In this document: positions 18,919 to 28,255 of the stretch, piece after piece
Numbering within the stretch: the first letter of the stretch is position 1
Layout: every line of letters begins with the position of its first letter
Assembly (NCBI RefSeq): GCF_032051675.1
Contig: NZ_CP116968.1
Location: forward strand, 3,527,001 to 3,591,000
DNA length: 64,000 nt
Direction: 5' to 3'
DNA from: Candidatus Nitrospira neomarina
GTDB taxonomy: Bacteria > Nitrospirota > Nitrospiria > Nitrospirales > UBA8639
Made by a program: the position numbers and the translations under genes
Notes under the pieces: generated by a model
What the model was told of the DNA's origin: nothing
The model's input: only the letters and a program-made list of their open reading frames with translations
Databases searched by the model: none

Positions 18919-20000
18919 TGGGAAAACTCTGGTTGGTGTTCCACATACAGGGCTAATGCTTCCCCGATTCGGCGATGAACCGCAGGGGAAGGATGCCGGT
19001 CAAACCGACTTGCCATATACTCTTCAGTGGTAAATTCTTTACTTATGTTTGATAAATCAAGATGCCTGATACCGTCTTGTCGCAGTTTGTCAGGAAGAGG
19101 ACCCCAGGCCTTTTCTTCCATTCGTGGAAGGAGCGCAATCAAGGGGAAAAGTCCATAGTGAATTGCTGTCTCCTTGAACTGTCGAATGTAACGGTAGGAG
19201 TCGGGAATTTCGCCGCGTGAAAGCAGTGGGTGAGGGTATTGAGGTGGAGAAACCCACCGTGACCCTATATCCCGGAGTACATACAGAAGGCGGATGCCTC
19301 TTAAGGCCGCTCCAACCGGAGAATCAAGAAGACTGGCAATTTTTTGACCAACCAGATAACCGGTTGAGTCTATGGTGGGGGTCCGGTCGAGATTCAGATC
19401 AGGCGGAATAATAGCCATCACAACCAGATCCGGTCGAATATCTACCATACGGTGTTGAAGCATGGCGGCCATCTCTTTGACGCTATAGGCCGATACACCA
19501 AAATTAAACACCTTCACGGTCAAGAGATTCTGGTGTTGATTCAGCACATGTTCCAGAACTTCGGTGAACGTTTCCTCAGTGGGAACACCCTCCCCAAACG
19601 TAACGGAATCACCCACGATTGCAATACGATATTCCTGTGGTTGTTTGGTACCATAAACCATTCCGGAGACTTTCGAACGTAATCCCAGGCTATCCGTGTT
19701 AATGAAAACAAGACCCCGGGCTCTGGCCTGCATAAGATTAGGTTTATGTATATAGGGAATGTCTTCGCTCGGTTCAAACGAGGTATAGATCGGATCATGA
19801 ATATGATGCTCCGAATATCCCCAGACCCTGACCCCGATTTCCAGGAGGGAGACGGTCACGAGGAACAGGTAACCAGCATACAAAAGAGCTCTCTTCAATC
19901 TTTTTGGCATCGATGCTTCTTTCTTACCTAGACCAACCGATGCAGAGAATGGATCTGGGCATTCTGCATTTTTGCGTTGTTCTTTGATCATGCCAATCAC
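18915..20000 (-). CDS. Membrane-anchored SGNH/GDSL hydrolase
   Basis: A 361-residue protein with one N-terminal membrane segment (about residues 37-57) and an SGNH-hydrolase domain. Block I is IVGDSVTFGEG, catalytic Ser at about 132; the NFGVSAYS block carries the conserved Gly/Asn region; and DRHPS near residue 334 supplies the Asp and His. Such domains remove or transfer acyl (often acetyl) groups on glycans. An internal Met at residue 31 (MPKRLKR) is an alternative start. Position between a GT2 gene and the flippase gene suggests it edits O-acyl groups of the polysaccharide on the periplasmic side. Deacylase versus acyltransferase is not resolved. Confidence 0.82.
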   Translation of the reverse strand: MIGMIKEQRKNAECPDPFSASVGLGKKEASMPKRLKRALLYAGYLFLVTVSLLEIGVRVWGYSEHHIHDPIYTSFEPSEDIPYIHKPNLMQARARGLVFINTDSLGLRSKVSGMVYGTKQPQEYRIAIVGDSVTFGEGVPTEETFTEVLEHVLNQHQNLLTVKVFNFGVSAYSVKEMAAMLQHRMVDIRPDLVVMAIIPPDLNLDRTPTIDSTGYLVGQKIASLLDSPVGAALRGIRLLYVLRDIGSRWVSPPQYPHPLLSRGEIPDSYRYIRQFKETAIHYGLFPLIALLPRMEEKAWGPLPDKLRQDGIRHLDLSNISKEFTTEEYMASRFDRHPSPAVHRRIGEALALYVEHQPEFSQ

Positions 20001-20036
20001 ATTAATTCTGGCTTGAGTAAACGTGCAACTTAGTAT

Positions 20037-21014
20037 TCATGCCTGGTCAGGGGGCAGGCCTGGATTGAACGCACGTTTGCCTGAAAATAGAGTAACCATC
20101 CGAGCCCGCAATTTATGAGGCATGAGCCAGATTCCCCAAAACAATACGACATTCAGGACAGACAGTTTTCCATGCTGGTAGGCGTGTCGAAGAAGCAACA
20201 ACGACTCCAATCGATTTCCTTCCTTCACGGCATTTGCACTCAGCCAGGTCATGAGGAACGACGCGTAGGCCCTCTTGGTGACCAAATCCTTATTCTGGTT
20301 AATCCAAGCAAGTGAAAAACGCCAATCCGTCTTGCTACTGACCGTGCTGCGGTTATCATCCTTGTGCCAAATGGCTAGTGGGGAAGAACCGGGGACAAAT
20401 TGGACACCAACATCATGTCGCCTGGTTGCCCGGAGGACCCAATCAATATCGTCATGTCTCTGACTTTCCTTTCTAAATGGAACAATCTTTAAAAGGGCTG
20501 TCGCGGTAAATATGGTGGAAGTTTGTAAGTTTCCTTCCCCTCCGAAAATCTTCGTCCGGAAAAACAGGTATTCGCTCATAGGCTCGTTCGGCTTAGGGAG
20601 TCTGGTCGGCCATACCAAATCCCCCATTTCATGACGCACAATTAGGCGACATCCGATAATCGGATATCGATGCGGGGACTGTTCCGCTACTCGAAGCTGG
20701 CTGAGAAGCTTTTGGGACAGCCATTCATCGTCATCATCAAGGAACGCTACCCATTGACCTCGTGCTTCCTTGACTCCCTCATTGCGAGCCTCCGCAGAGC
20801 CATGAGTGTGGGGCAGAACTTTGACTCGTAACCGGGAATCCTTTATTTCACCAAGAGACTCTACCGTTAGGTCATCGGGACCGTCGACGACAACAATCAC
20901 CTCAAAAGCTTCGTGGGTCTGGCCCAACGCACTGCGTACGGCTCGCACCACTAAATCGGGGCGATGCCGGGTAGGAATCACGCACGATATCAACGGGACT
21001 ACCTCAGGCATCAC
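20037..21014 (-). CDS. GT2 glycosyltransferase
   Basis: A 325-residue family 2 glycosyltransferase. N-terminal PLISCVIPTRHRPDLVVRAV is the classic GT2 opening, VVVDGPDD is the nucleotide-binding acidic site and AFLDDDDEWL (about residues 91-99) the metal-binding DxD. The C-terminal third is amphipathic and ends in a short hydrophobic stretch (VVLFWGIWLMP). Its start codon overlaps the stop of the cytochrome P450 gene by 4 bases (ATGA), so the two are co-translated. Sugar and linkage unknown. Confidence 0.87.
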   Translation of the reverse strand: MMPEVVPLISCVIPTRHRPDLVVRAVRSALGQTHEAFEVIVVVDGPDDLTVESLGEIKDSRLRVKVLPHTHGSAEARNEGVKEARGQWVAFLDDDDEWLSQKLLSQLRVAEQSPHRYPIIGCRLIVRHEMGDLVWPTRLPKPNEPMSEYLFFRTKIFGGEGNLQTSTIFTATALLKIVPFRKESQRHDDIDWVLRATRRHDVGVQFVPGSSPLAIWHKDDNRSTVSSKTDWRFSLAWINQNKDLVTKRAYASFLMTWLSANAVKEGNRLESLLLLRHAYQHGKLSVLNVVLFWGIWLMPHKLRARMVTLFSGKRAFNPGLPPDQA

Positions 21015-22378
21015 GCTCCCTCAGGCACATTCCTCATGTGTATCCGCAACATGATCCCGTTTCGTGGACGCAAAGTCATATGAGGCTTCGGCACAACCGT
21101 CTGCCCAGGTACTAACGTGAGAGTGAACCGCTGAGCGATAGATGCCAGAGCCAACATGCATTCCATTTTGGCGAAAGCTTCCCCGATACAGACCCGGATA
21201 CCTCCTCCAAAGGGAAAATACGTGAATTTAGGCCGTGCTTTTATGGCATGTTCGGTAAAACGTTCCGGGTCAAAGCGTTCCGGATTTGGCCAATACCGGA
21301 CATTCCGATGCATGACATACTGACAGAGGTATAGTTTTGAACCCGCAGGAATGGTGAACCCGCTTGGAAGGACAGCATCTTGTCGAGCCATGCGGATAAA
21401 AATCCAGGTCGGAGGATAGAGACGCATCGATTCAGCTAAGATCATTCCGGTATAACGAAGCTTAGACAAATCATCAGCACCAGGAACACTACCGCCTAGC
21501 ACTTCGCGAAGTTCCTCGTGGAATCTGGCTTCCACGTCCGGATGCTGAGAGAGCAGATACCAGGTCCAGGTTAAGGCTTCCCCGACAGTTTCATAACCTG
21601 CACTGAAAAGTGTCAAAAATTCGTCACGGATTTGCTTGTCGGTCATTCCAGTTCCATCTTCGTATTTGGTATGCATAAGCAGGGACAACAAATCGTGAGA
21701 CGGCTCAGGGGCCCCGCGGCGCATGTCAATCTCCCGGGTAATGGTATCATCGATTCGCTTCATCGCCTGCTGATATTCATGCCATAACATTGGAGGAAAA
21801 ATTTCAGAAAATGGGAGCAGTGAAAATTGCACATGTTCAACATACTGCTTCCTGAGGGTGATGGCGCTGGCTAACGCGCCGGAAGGATCATCAAAGCGAC
21901 GACCAAAGACCGTCTTGATAATATTGTCTTGTGCCAGTTCCATCATGTCCTGCCCGATATTGAGCTCGGTGCCGTTTTTCCATTCGGCAATCATCTTTTC
22001 AACACCACTGGTTATGGTCTCCGCAAAGGCGTTAATAGATGTTCTATAGAACACCGGTTGCATCATCATTCGCTGCCTGAGGTGGGCCGATCCCAGACTG
22101 GTCAGCAAACCTTCGCCGGATAACCGCTTTCCTTTTGGACTGGTTAGGCGTGGCCCCTTGTCAAAATTGTCGGAATTGGTCACCAACACATGTTTAATGT
22201 CTTCAGGATTGTTTAGCAGGAAGGTGGTCTCTCCAATTTTAAGTTTCACCACATCCCCATACTCAGACGCGCAACGTGAGAGAAACCCGAGTCTGTCCCA
22301 AAGAAAACCAGGGATATGGCCGAGAATAGGATACCCCTTAGGACCGGAAGGTTCCTTTCGTGATTTATCGTTGATCAT
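21011..22378 (-). CDS. Cytochrome P450 monooxygenase
   Basis: A complete 455-residue P450. The heme-binding loop FPFGGGIRVCIG is at about residues 388-399 with the thiolate Cys at 397; the K-helix ExxR is ESMR at 316-319; the I-helix oxygen-activation motif appears as AGYETV; the PERF region (NPERFDPERF) is intact. It would hydroxylate or oxidise a hydrophobic substrate using electrons from an unseen redox partner. There is no membrane anchor, so it should be cytoplasmic. Sequence style (GGGIRVCIG, MHRNVRYWPNPERF) is of the fatty-acid/terpenoid-oxidising CYP102/CYP110-like kind. It is embedded between and overlaps two glycosyltransferase genes (4 bases on each side), which is unusual and suggests the glycan carries or is anchored to an oxidised lipid. 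Confidence 0.93.
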   Translation of the reverse strand: MINDKSRKEPSGPKGYPILGHIPGFLWDRLGFLSRCASEYGDVVKLKIGETTFLLNNPEDIKHVLVTNSDNFDKGPRLTSPKGKRLSGEGLLTSLGSAHLRQRMMMQPVFYRTSINAFAETITSGVEKMIAEWKNGTELNIGQDMMELAQDNIIKTVFGRRFDDPSGALASAITLRKQYVEHVQFSLLPFSEIFPPMLWHEYQQAMKRIDDTITREIDMRRGAPEPSHDLLSLLMHTKYEDGTGMTDKQIRDEFLTLFSAGYETVGEALTWTWYLLSQHPDVEARFHEELREVLGGSVPGADDLSKLRYTGMILAESMRLYPPTWIFIRMARQDAVLPSGFTIPAGSKLYLCQYVMHRNVRYWPNPERFDPERFTEHAIKARPKFTYFPFGGGIRVCIGEAFAKMECMLALASIAQRFTLTLVPGQTVVPKPHMTLRPRNGIMLRIHMRNVPEGA

Positions 22379-23610
22379 AAAATGGTGCTTCCTGCCAACT
22401 TAAATCTTTTTTTCTTACCTATCTCTTGGATAAGTTGCAGGTAGCGTTCCAGATATTTTTCTTGGGAATACCATTGCTCATACCCTACACGCGCCCGTTG
22501 TCCAAGAGTCTTACAAAGCTGGAAGTCATTTCCCAGCAAAGTAAGGGCGTCATGCAACTCTTCAGGGGAGTGATACACCACTCCCCCGCCTGTCTTATCA
22601 ACGGCTTCACGACTCCCACCGGCATGATGGACGATGGCCGGCGTGCCATGGGCAAAGGCTTCCAGTATGGTTAAGGGGAACACCTCCGGAGCGAGCGAGG
22701 GGAGAACCAGGGCGGTTGCCTTTTGATACCAAGGACTGATTTGTTCCTGAGAAAGAGGGCCTAGGAACTGAATGTGACGGTGCTCGGCATATTGCCGTTG
22801 GAGCGTGAGCAATAAGTCTCCACCTCCAATAACCACGAGATCGTATTCGCTGAAACTCACAAATTCTTTCAAAAGTATAGCAATGCCTTTCGAAGCCGTG
22901 ACTCGTCCCACATACAGAAAACATCCGCGCTCTTGTAGGGAAGCGGAAGCGGTATTGTTCAATTTCGGATCTAATCTGGAAAAGGTTGGCAAGACATGGA
23001 TTGGTAGTGTTTGTCCAAGGTTTTTATGGCGATCTGCCGTGTATTGGCTCGGCGATAAGAATGCGTCTACATTGGCTAAACTTCGCTCTATGACACCGGT
23101 GTATCGCCAGAATTGTGGGGGAATGCCTGACCGGAGACAACAACGGATACACTGCGGTGAATCACACTCTTTGGTATCGTTTTTCCAGAAGATATGCATC
23201 GGACACAAAAGCCAGTGTTCATGCAAGGTATACAGGTTTACAGCCGCTTTGCTCATGCCCAATATTCCTGGTCCACCTACCAGTGAAATATTATGAAAAT
23301 TCACCACATCGAACTCACGGTCAAAAATGGCTCTGAGTTCTTGTGCCTTTGGACCAGGCTGACCTGTCTGTTGGGTGATGATGGGAGAGAGCAATCTCAT
23401 TGAACTGTGCAAACGATGGACTATAATTCCGTCATTCGTTTCAGATTTTTCCAGTGACGCCTTTTGCTGCAGACGGTAGGCATCTTCGCAGTGCACCACT
23501 TCGACATGGTGTCCTTCCGAGACCAATGCACGAGCGAGGGACTGCACAAAGATGGCATCGCCTCCAAAATGGTAGGGCGGATAAAATGTGGTGACCATGC
23601 AAAAGCGCAT
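22375..23610 (-). CDS. GT4 glycosyltransferase
   Basis: A 411-residue GT4 glycosyltransferase. It opens with FCMVTTFYPPYHFGGDAIFV, the acceptor-side glycine loop, and contains FLYVGRVTASKGIAILLKEF and a VLPSLAPEVFPLTILEAFAH stretch (shown in part; the E-x7-E is EVFPLTILE). A cysteine cluster around residues 130-155 (CPMHIF, CDSPQCIRCCLR) resembles the Cys-rich insert found in some bacterial GT4 proteins and might bind metal. It overlaps the P450 start by 4 bases and starts 6 bases after the end of the GT2 gene upstream, so the three form a tight operon. Confidence 0.88.
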   Translation of the reverse strand: MRFCMVTTFYPPYHFGGDAIFVQSLARALVSEGHHVEVVHCEDAYRLQQKASLEKSETNDGIIVHRLHSSMRLLSPIITQQTGQPGPKAQELRAIFDREFDVVNFHNISLVGGPGILGMSKAAVNLYTLHEHWLLCPMHIFWKNDTKECDSPQCIRCCLRSGIPPQFWRYTGVIERSLANVDAFLSPSQYTADRHKNLGQTLPIHVLPTFSRLDPKLNNTASASLQERGCFLYVGRVTASKGIAILLKEFVSFSEYDLVVIGGGDLLLTLQRQYAEHRHIQFLGPLSQEQISPWYQKATALVLPSLAPEVFPLTILEAFAHGTPAIVHHAGGSREAVDKTGGGVVYHSPEELHDALTLLGNDFQLCKTLGQRARVGYEQWYSQEKYLERYLQLIQEIGKKKRFKLAGSTIL

Positions 23611-23616
23611 TGACGA

Positions 23617-24573
23617 TTATTTCCGTGGTTCCTTGGAGTTTCCGGCTTCTCTGGGAGCCTCCTCTGTTCGAGCCAATCTTTCATGGCGAATGCTTGGAAA
23701 TGACAGGAAAAATGGTTGAGCGGCTTGCCATAAAAACCCTGCCAGATTCGCCACCTGCCACAACCCCAACAAACCGGTCATGCGGAGTGGCTTCTTCCCT
23801 GAGAGCGCACGGCGGAATACCGAGGCATAGAACCGTGGATCAGGTTTCAAAAGACTAGGACCGCATCGTGCTCGCGTGCGATGAAACTGATATGCCCCAC
23901 GCCCATAGGAAAAGTGTTGCCGACAGAATGCCGTCAAGGTGAGTTGGTGATAATGATGGACAATGGCCTTGGTAGTATACACAAGGGGGTATCCTTGCCG
24001 TATCCACCGGTCACAAAATTCGCGATCTTCGGAAGTACGAAAGGATGAATCGAACCCACCGATTTTGTGAAAGAGCCTTGTAGAAACCGCCATATTGTTC
24101 GACGCGAAAAACCTGAGGCCACTATCTCTGCGGAGGAAATATGCATAGGCCTCATCGATAATCATTTGGCTGGCGATCGAAAAAATATTGTCGACCAGCC
24201 CATTGACGGTTCCCCCACCGACAAGTCCCGTTGGAGCATCATTACAGGATCGGGCCAGTTCCCTTAACCACTGTTGGGTGGGGACACAGTCATCGTCCGT
24301 AAAAGCCAGAATGTCTCCCTGTGCATGCTGCGCCCCCATATTGCGAGCTGAAGCCGGACCGGCATTGAATTGACGCAGACAGGTGATACTTTTCAGATTG
24401 GACCCATCCATCTTGTGCACTTCGACGGGATCCAGGCTCCCATCATCCACGATAATGATTTCGAAACGATCATGTGGATAGTCGAGCCGTCCACAGGCCT
24501 GTAAGCAGGCAGCAAGTTGCTTCGGCCTATTGTAGGTCGGAATCACGATCGAAAAAATAGGTGCATCAGTCAT
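23617..24573 (-). CDS. GT2 glycosyltransferase
   Basis: A 318-residue family 2 glycosyltransferase with PIFSIVIPTYNRPKQLAACL at the start, IIIVDDGS in the nucleotide site, NAGPASARNMGA, and the metal-binding DDDC at about residues 93-96. The acceptor region contains FRTSEDREFCDRWIRQGY, an ED motif typical of enzymes that use UDP-hexoses. The C-terminus has one hydrophobic segment near 275-290. It ends 6 bases before the GT4 gene. Confidence 0.88.
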   Translation of the reverse strand: MTDAPIFSIVIPTYNRPKQLAACLQACGRLDYPHDRFEIIIVDDGSLDPVEVHKMDGSNLKSITCLRQFNAGPASARNMGAQHAQGDILAFTDDDCVPTQQWLRELARSCNDAPTGLVGGGTVNGLVDNIFSIASQMIIDEAYAYFLRRDSGLRFFASNNMAVSTRLFHKIGGFDSSFRTSEDREFCDRWIRQGYPLVYTTKAIVHHYHQLTLTAFCRQHFSYGRGAYQFHRTRARCGPSLLKPDPRFYASVFRRALSGKKPLRMTGLLGLWQVANLAGFLWQAAQPFFLSFPSIRHERLARTEEAPREAGNSKEPRK

Positions 24574-24595
24574 CTTTATGACGGTTCAGAAGTTT

Positions 24596-25681
24596 TTAGT
24601 TTATACGACCAATTGAATCAGTCCGGAGTGACGCGGTTGCATCAGATATGAGATCAACGATCTGGCTTACCGATCGTTCCATTGTTACGTCCTGAGTAAT
24701 CAATCCATGAGCCCGTTGGCTGATTGAAGCACGCATCTCATCATGAGCCAAGTAGTACCGAATCTTTTCAGGCATCTCCTCTATCGAGGCACTGATAAAA
24801 TGCTGTCCCGGCACAAAAGGGGCTGGGAGATAGATCGGTTCGGATATGACCAGCGCCTTATTTGCCATCCCCAGGATCAAGCGGAGGTCGGGAAACTCTC
24901 CAGGTGTTCTGGACAGGTTAAGAAGTATTTTTGTTCGATTCAGCAATTCAGTCCTATCTTTCCCCCAACAACCTTGATTAGCATAACTTCCTACTGCATG
25001 TATCCGAATTCCGTTTTTCCCCAGGCGCTTCAAGAGTCGATTCCGGCGGGGGACATCCTGGGCTCCAAGGAACAGCACATCGATATCCCTGGGCAGATCC
25101 AAGTCCTGTCCACATGAAGGCTCGTATCCCAGTGGAACCCAATCGGCCACAACCCCTCGCTCAGATAGAAACTCCCTGCGTCCTAATGTAGCAGCCACAA
25201 GGATATCCGGAAGCCCATTCCTCACCCAACGACGCAACACAAGATAGTTCGTGTAGACATCCGTGGCTTCGGAACTACGAAGGATGAACTTTGCCGTTTC
25301 CCACCAGTTCAATCGCGGCCATGGCAAGCCAGCCGCGCTGGGAGGCGGGAGAGGTTCGGTGTGCCAGATTATGATCAGAGGCCTTTGCGCTCGATTGATG
25401 GCGGTGAGTTGCGCAAAGAGTCCAGGATACCAATTCGTATTTCCCCAGACCCAAAGGACACTATCGGGTGCAAGATCCAATGGCCCATCTTTGATCTGCC
25501 TTACCTGATGCCCGGCCTTTTCAAGAATGGAAACCACGACACGAGGGGGAGTCCCATATCTCGCAGTAAAACCCCGATAGCAGAACGTGATGGCAAGTTT
25601 CTGGCCGACCCGTTGTTTCGAAGCCATCATCTGGATAATTCTCAGTTCGCACCGGCATGGCCACAAGATAAGGATTGGCAC
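24596..25681 (-). CDS. CgeB-like GT-B glycosyltransferase
   Basis: A 361-residue protein that looks like a GT-B glycosyltransferase of the CgeB/Glyco_trans_1_2 group: DVLFLGAQDVPRRNRLLKRL, then KILLNLSRTPGEFPDLRLI and a MANKALVISEP stretch correspond to the C-terminal donor-binding half (about residues 190-320), while the N-terminal half contains WVWGNTNWYPGLFAQL and IIIWHTEPLPPP. The family E-x7-E is not obvious, as in other members of this group. Internal Met codons at residues 18-19 are alternative starts. It sits 22 bases upstream of the GT2 gene. Assignment to the fold is fair; function is by context. Confidence 0.7.
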   Translation of the reverse strand: MPILILWPCRCELRIIQMMASKQRVGQKLAITFCYRGFTARYGTPPRVVVSILEKAGHQVRQIKDGPLDLAPDSVLWVWGNTNWYPGLFAQLTAINRAQRPLIIIWHTEPLPPPSAAGLPWPRLNWWETAKFILRSSEATDVYTNYLVLRRWVRNGLPDILVAATLGRREFLSERGVVADWVPLGYEPSCGQDLDLPRDIDVLFLGAQDVPRRNRLLKRLGKNGIRIHAVGSYANQGCWGKDRTELLNRTKILLNLSRTPGEFPDLRLILGMANKALVISEPIYLPAPFVPGQHFISASIEEMPEKIRYYLAHDEMRASISQRAHGLITQDVTMERSVSQIVDLISDATASLRTDSIGRIN

Positions 25682-25946
25682 GTGGCATGGTTGTTCATTG
25701 AAGCATTCCTTCTAAAACCTAAATATCATAAGAAAAGGCCCTTCACACATGCAGTAATGGGCTACGACGTTTTCTCGGATGTTTTCAGAATTTCGAAAGG
25801 AACTGGCTGCCCGGCTGCGTGACCTGATCCAGGGGCATTCGCGAAGATTTCTTTGGAATAAGGTGCCATATAATCTGCGAATATCCATGTAGTAGGCAAT
25901 GAATCAGCTTGTTAAACTGACCAACCCTTCGTACTTCAATATCTAG

Positions 25947-27011
25947 CTATCTCTTGGCAACCGTCACCGCTTTTCCCGTGGCTGCGGACTCCATCGCGGC
26001 CAAGGCAACAGCTAAGGCACGTCGTCCATCTTCTAAACCGCATTCCATCCGGCCACCCCCACGGACTGAGCCGATAAAATGTCGCCATTCTTCTATGTAA
26101 GACCGGCGCCATTCTCCGCCCTGCCGATTCGTGGCGATCGCCTCGGGGAATTCGTTGACAAATTTCCTCAATCCTCTAATTCGGGCTTGGATATTTCCCG
26201 AATTTTCGGATGTGGTGGAAGTTTGCAACCCGTCAAAACGATAAAAGTCGATCCATAGTGATCCATTTCGTCCATAAATCTCCATACTGTTCGTTTGAGT
26301 TGCACATTCGGAGAATGTCGCCGAAGCAAGGGCGCCGCAACCCAAGCGAGCGGTAACCGTCGCCGATTCATCCTCCCAGGTTCCCGACCGGCTGTGTGCA
26401 CTGATTTCCTCCACCTCCTCATCTAAAACATACTTCCAGAGATCGAAATGGTGCATCGCCATCTCAAGCAGAACCCCCCCGCCTGAGATTCGTCTCTTTC
26501 TCCAATCGGGGAGATCTTTATTGTAATTCGTCAACAGATTGCTGCGAACAATTTCAAGGGGCCCAACAGCACCTTGCTGAAACAGAGTCCTGGCCTGTCG
26601 GGTTAATCGATGCCAACGGGTGTTAAAGCCCAACATGATTTGAAGAGGTAACCCGGCAGCCCGATCAATAAGTCGATCACATTCCTCCAGGGTCAAGCTC
26701 AGTGGTTTCTCGATAAAGAGGTGCTTGCCAGCATCCAATGCTGCGAGAGCAATCTCCACATGGAACTCCACCGGGGCACAAATGGCGATCGCCTCAATTG
26801 TCGGGTTATCAAGCAAGGCTCGATAGTCAGAAACACACTGTTCTACCGCGAGTTGGAGGGAGGCGCGGTGAAGTGCCTCTGGATTGGGATCGGCCAAAGC
26901 CACTACCTTTGCACCAGGTACAAATTGTAATGCCGGCAGGTGAAGCATCGTCGTGGCCCGCCCACAACCGACCATTCCTATTCTGACAGGCAGCTTTTCA
27001 TCCAATTTCAT
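25947..27011 (-). CDS. Gfo/Idh/MocA family NAD(P)-dependent oxidoreductase
   Basis: A 354-residue oxidoreductase. The N-terminal Rossmann domain shows RIGMVGCGRATTMLHLPAL (residues about 10-28) and the catalytic EKP at 101-103. The C-terminal alpha/beta domain has GGGVLLEMAMHHFDLW, which carries the conserved His pair; the usual Asp before the Gly-x-His is a Glu here. Family members oxidise or reduce sugars and sugar nucleotides, for example in making amino- or deoxy-sugars. Located between two glycosyltransferase genes, it probably modifies a nucleotide sugar for this polysaccharide. No matching aminotransferase lies in the window. Confidence 0.88.
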   Translation of the reverse strand: MKLDEKLPVRIGMVGCGRATTMLHLPALQFVPGAKVVALADPNPEALHRASLQLAVEQCVSDYRALLDNPTIEAIAICAPVEFHVEIALAALDAGKHLFIEKPLSLTLEECDRLIDRAAGLPLQIMLGFNTRWHRLTRQARTLFQQGAVGPLEIVRSNLLTNYNKDLPDWRKRRISGGGVLLEMAMHHFDLWKYVLDEEVEEISAHSRSGTWEDESATVTARLGCGALASATFSECATQTNSMEIYGRNGSLWIDFYRFDGLQTSTTSENSGNIQARIRGLRKFVNEFPEAIATNRQGGEWRRSYIEEWRHFIGSVRGGGRMECGLEDGRRALAVALAAMESAATGKAVTVAKR

Positions 27012-27028
27012 AAATTCTCCACACTGTT

Positions 27029-28042
27029 TTAAAATCCCAGTATTTCCAATCGATCCTGCTCTCGAATGTGTTTGAACCGATCAACCTCAAATCTGGCTAC
27101 CTTGTCCAGGGCATTACCTGTCCCTAACGCATAGCCAACCATTTGGCCCGTTCCATCAATCACCAACCCAATTATCAAGGCAGGAAGACAGGACAGAAAT
27201 CGAATCTTTAAGTCCTGAGAAGGGAGTCCCGTCCAAATTCGCCACAGCCGGACAATTGGAATAAGCGGCGACCCCAGAGCAAACATGATGCGCCATGACA
27301 AAGGCTTTTGCCGGGCTCTGGCTCCGGCGAAGAGACGTCCGTTATAGAACTGAGCTGGGACCCATGAGGACCATAAAGAAAAATTTGTATGGGCGACGCT
27401 CGCCGTCGACTCCATATGCAATCGATGCCCCTTTTCACGAAGATCCCAGTGGAGGACCGTTTCCGCTTCCATCATGGCATCCAGTTGTTCGCCATAGCCG
27501 AGCAAAATTTCTCGTTTGTAACTGGTATTGTGCCCTGGCAAAAATTCCGCTTCCCTGGAAGGAGCAGGGGTCAGCCAGGGACCGTAGCCAATGAACAGAT
27601 CGGCCCAACTCACAGCAGTATTGGGATTGGCATTTCTGACGCCAGGGCCCACGGCAGCCCAGGGGCCCTTATGCGCGGCAAGGAGGTTCTCCGCCCATTG
27701 CGGATCAGGGAAACAATGGTCCTCAGCCAATGCCACAATCGGGGCTGCCGCTTGACGAATACCCGCGGCGTTTGCCTGCCCAATGGACTGAAATTTCTTG
27801 ATCTCGACCACCTGATAACAGGCAAACTCATTCAACTGATCCAGCTCCTGGTCCAACAGCATTTTCGAAGGCGCCACAATCACTAATTCCAATGACGAGC
27901 GGGCGGTTTGAGAGAGAAGATGCGAAACGGTTTTTCGGATTGTGCCATACCCCGCTGGAGTTGCCAGAATCACGGAAAGACGCGGAGTCTTTTCCTGGTC
28001 CATAGCACGTGTAGGAACTTTTGATTCGTTCACTTTATTCAC
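27029..28042 (-). CDS. GT2-like glycosyltransferase
   Basis: A 337-residue protein of the GT2 fold: RLSVILATPAGYGTIRKTV at the start, ELVIVAPSK in place of the usual acidic VDDGS, and ALAEDHCFPDPQWAENLL in the metal-site position, so the DxD is EDH. This EDH variant occurs in a recognised subgroup of bacterial GT2-like proteins; catalysis may still be possible. A hydrophobic region lies around residues 275-310 (FLSCLPALIIGLVIDG). It is 17 bases upstream of the Gfo/Idh/MocA gene and probably co-transcribed. Function otherwise unknown. Confidence 0.78.
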   Translation of the reverse strand: MNKVNESKVPTRAMDQEKTPRLSVILATPAGYGTIRKTVSHLLSQTARSSLELVIVAPSKMLLDQELDQLNEFACYQVVEIKKFQSIGQANAAGIRQAAAPIVALAEDHCFPDPQWAENLLAAHKGPWAAVGPGVRNANPNTAVSWADLFIGYGPWLTPAPSREAEFLPGHNTSYKREILLGYGEQLDAMMEAETVLHWDLREKGHRLHMESTASVAHTNFSLWSSWVPAQFYNGRLFAGARARQKPLSWRIMFALGSPLIPIVRLWRIWTGLPSQDLKIRFLSCLPALIIGLVIDGTGQMVGYALGTGNALDKVARFEVDRFKHIREQDRLEILGF

Positions 28043-28255
28043 CTTCGCCTTTTTTCATGAGCCTTTATAAAGGATGCCACCCAAAACCGTTCTGAACCCG
28101 AATGATCCCCCTTCGCCTGTCTACACAAGTATTCTAAATAATGGAAGTGTCAAAAAATATCTCCGGGCCGGGCACGCGCAGACAGACGTTAAGTATCCCA
28201 GACCACCTACGGAGGACCTCATCCCCTTAGCACACCGTCAAGATCCACGCGCCAC

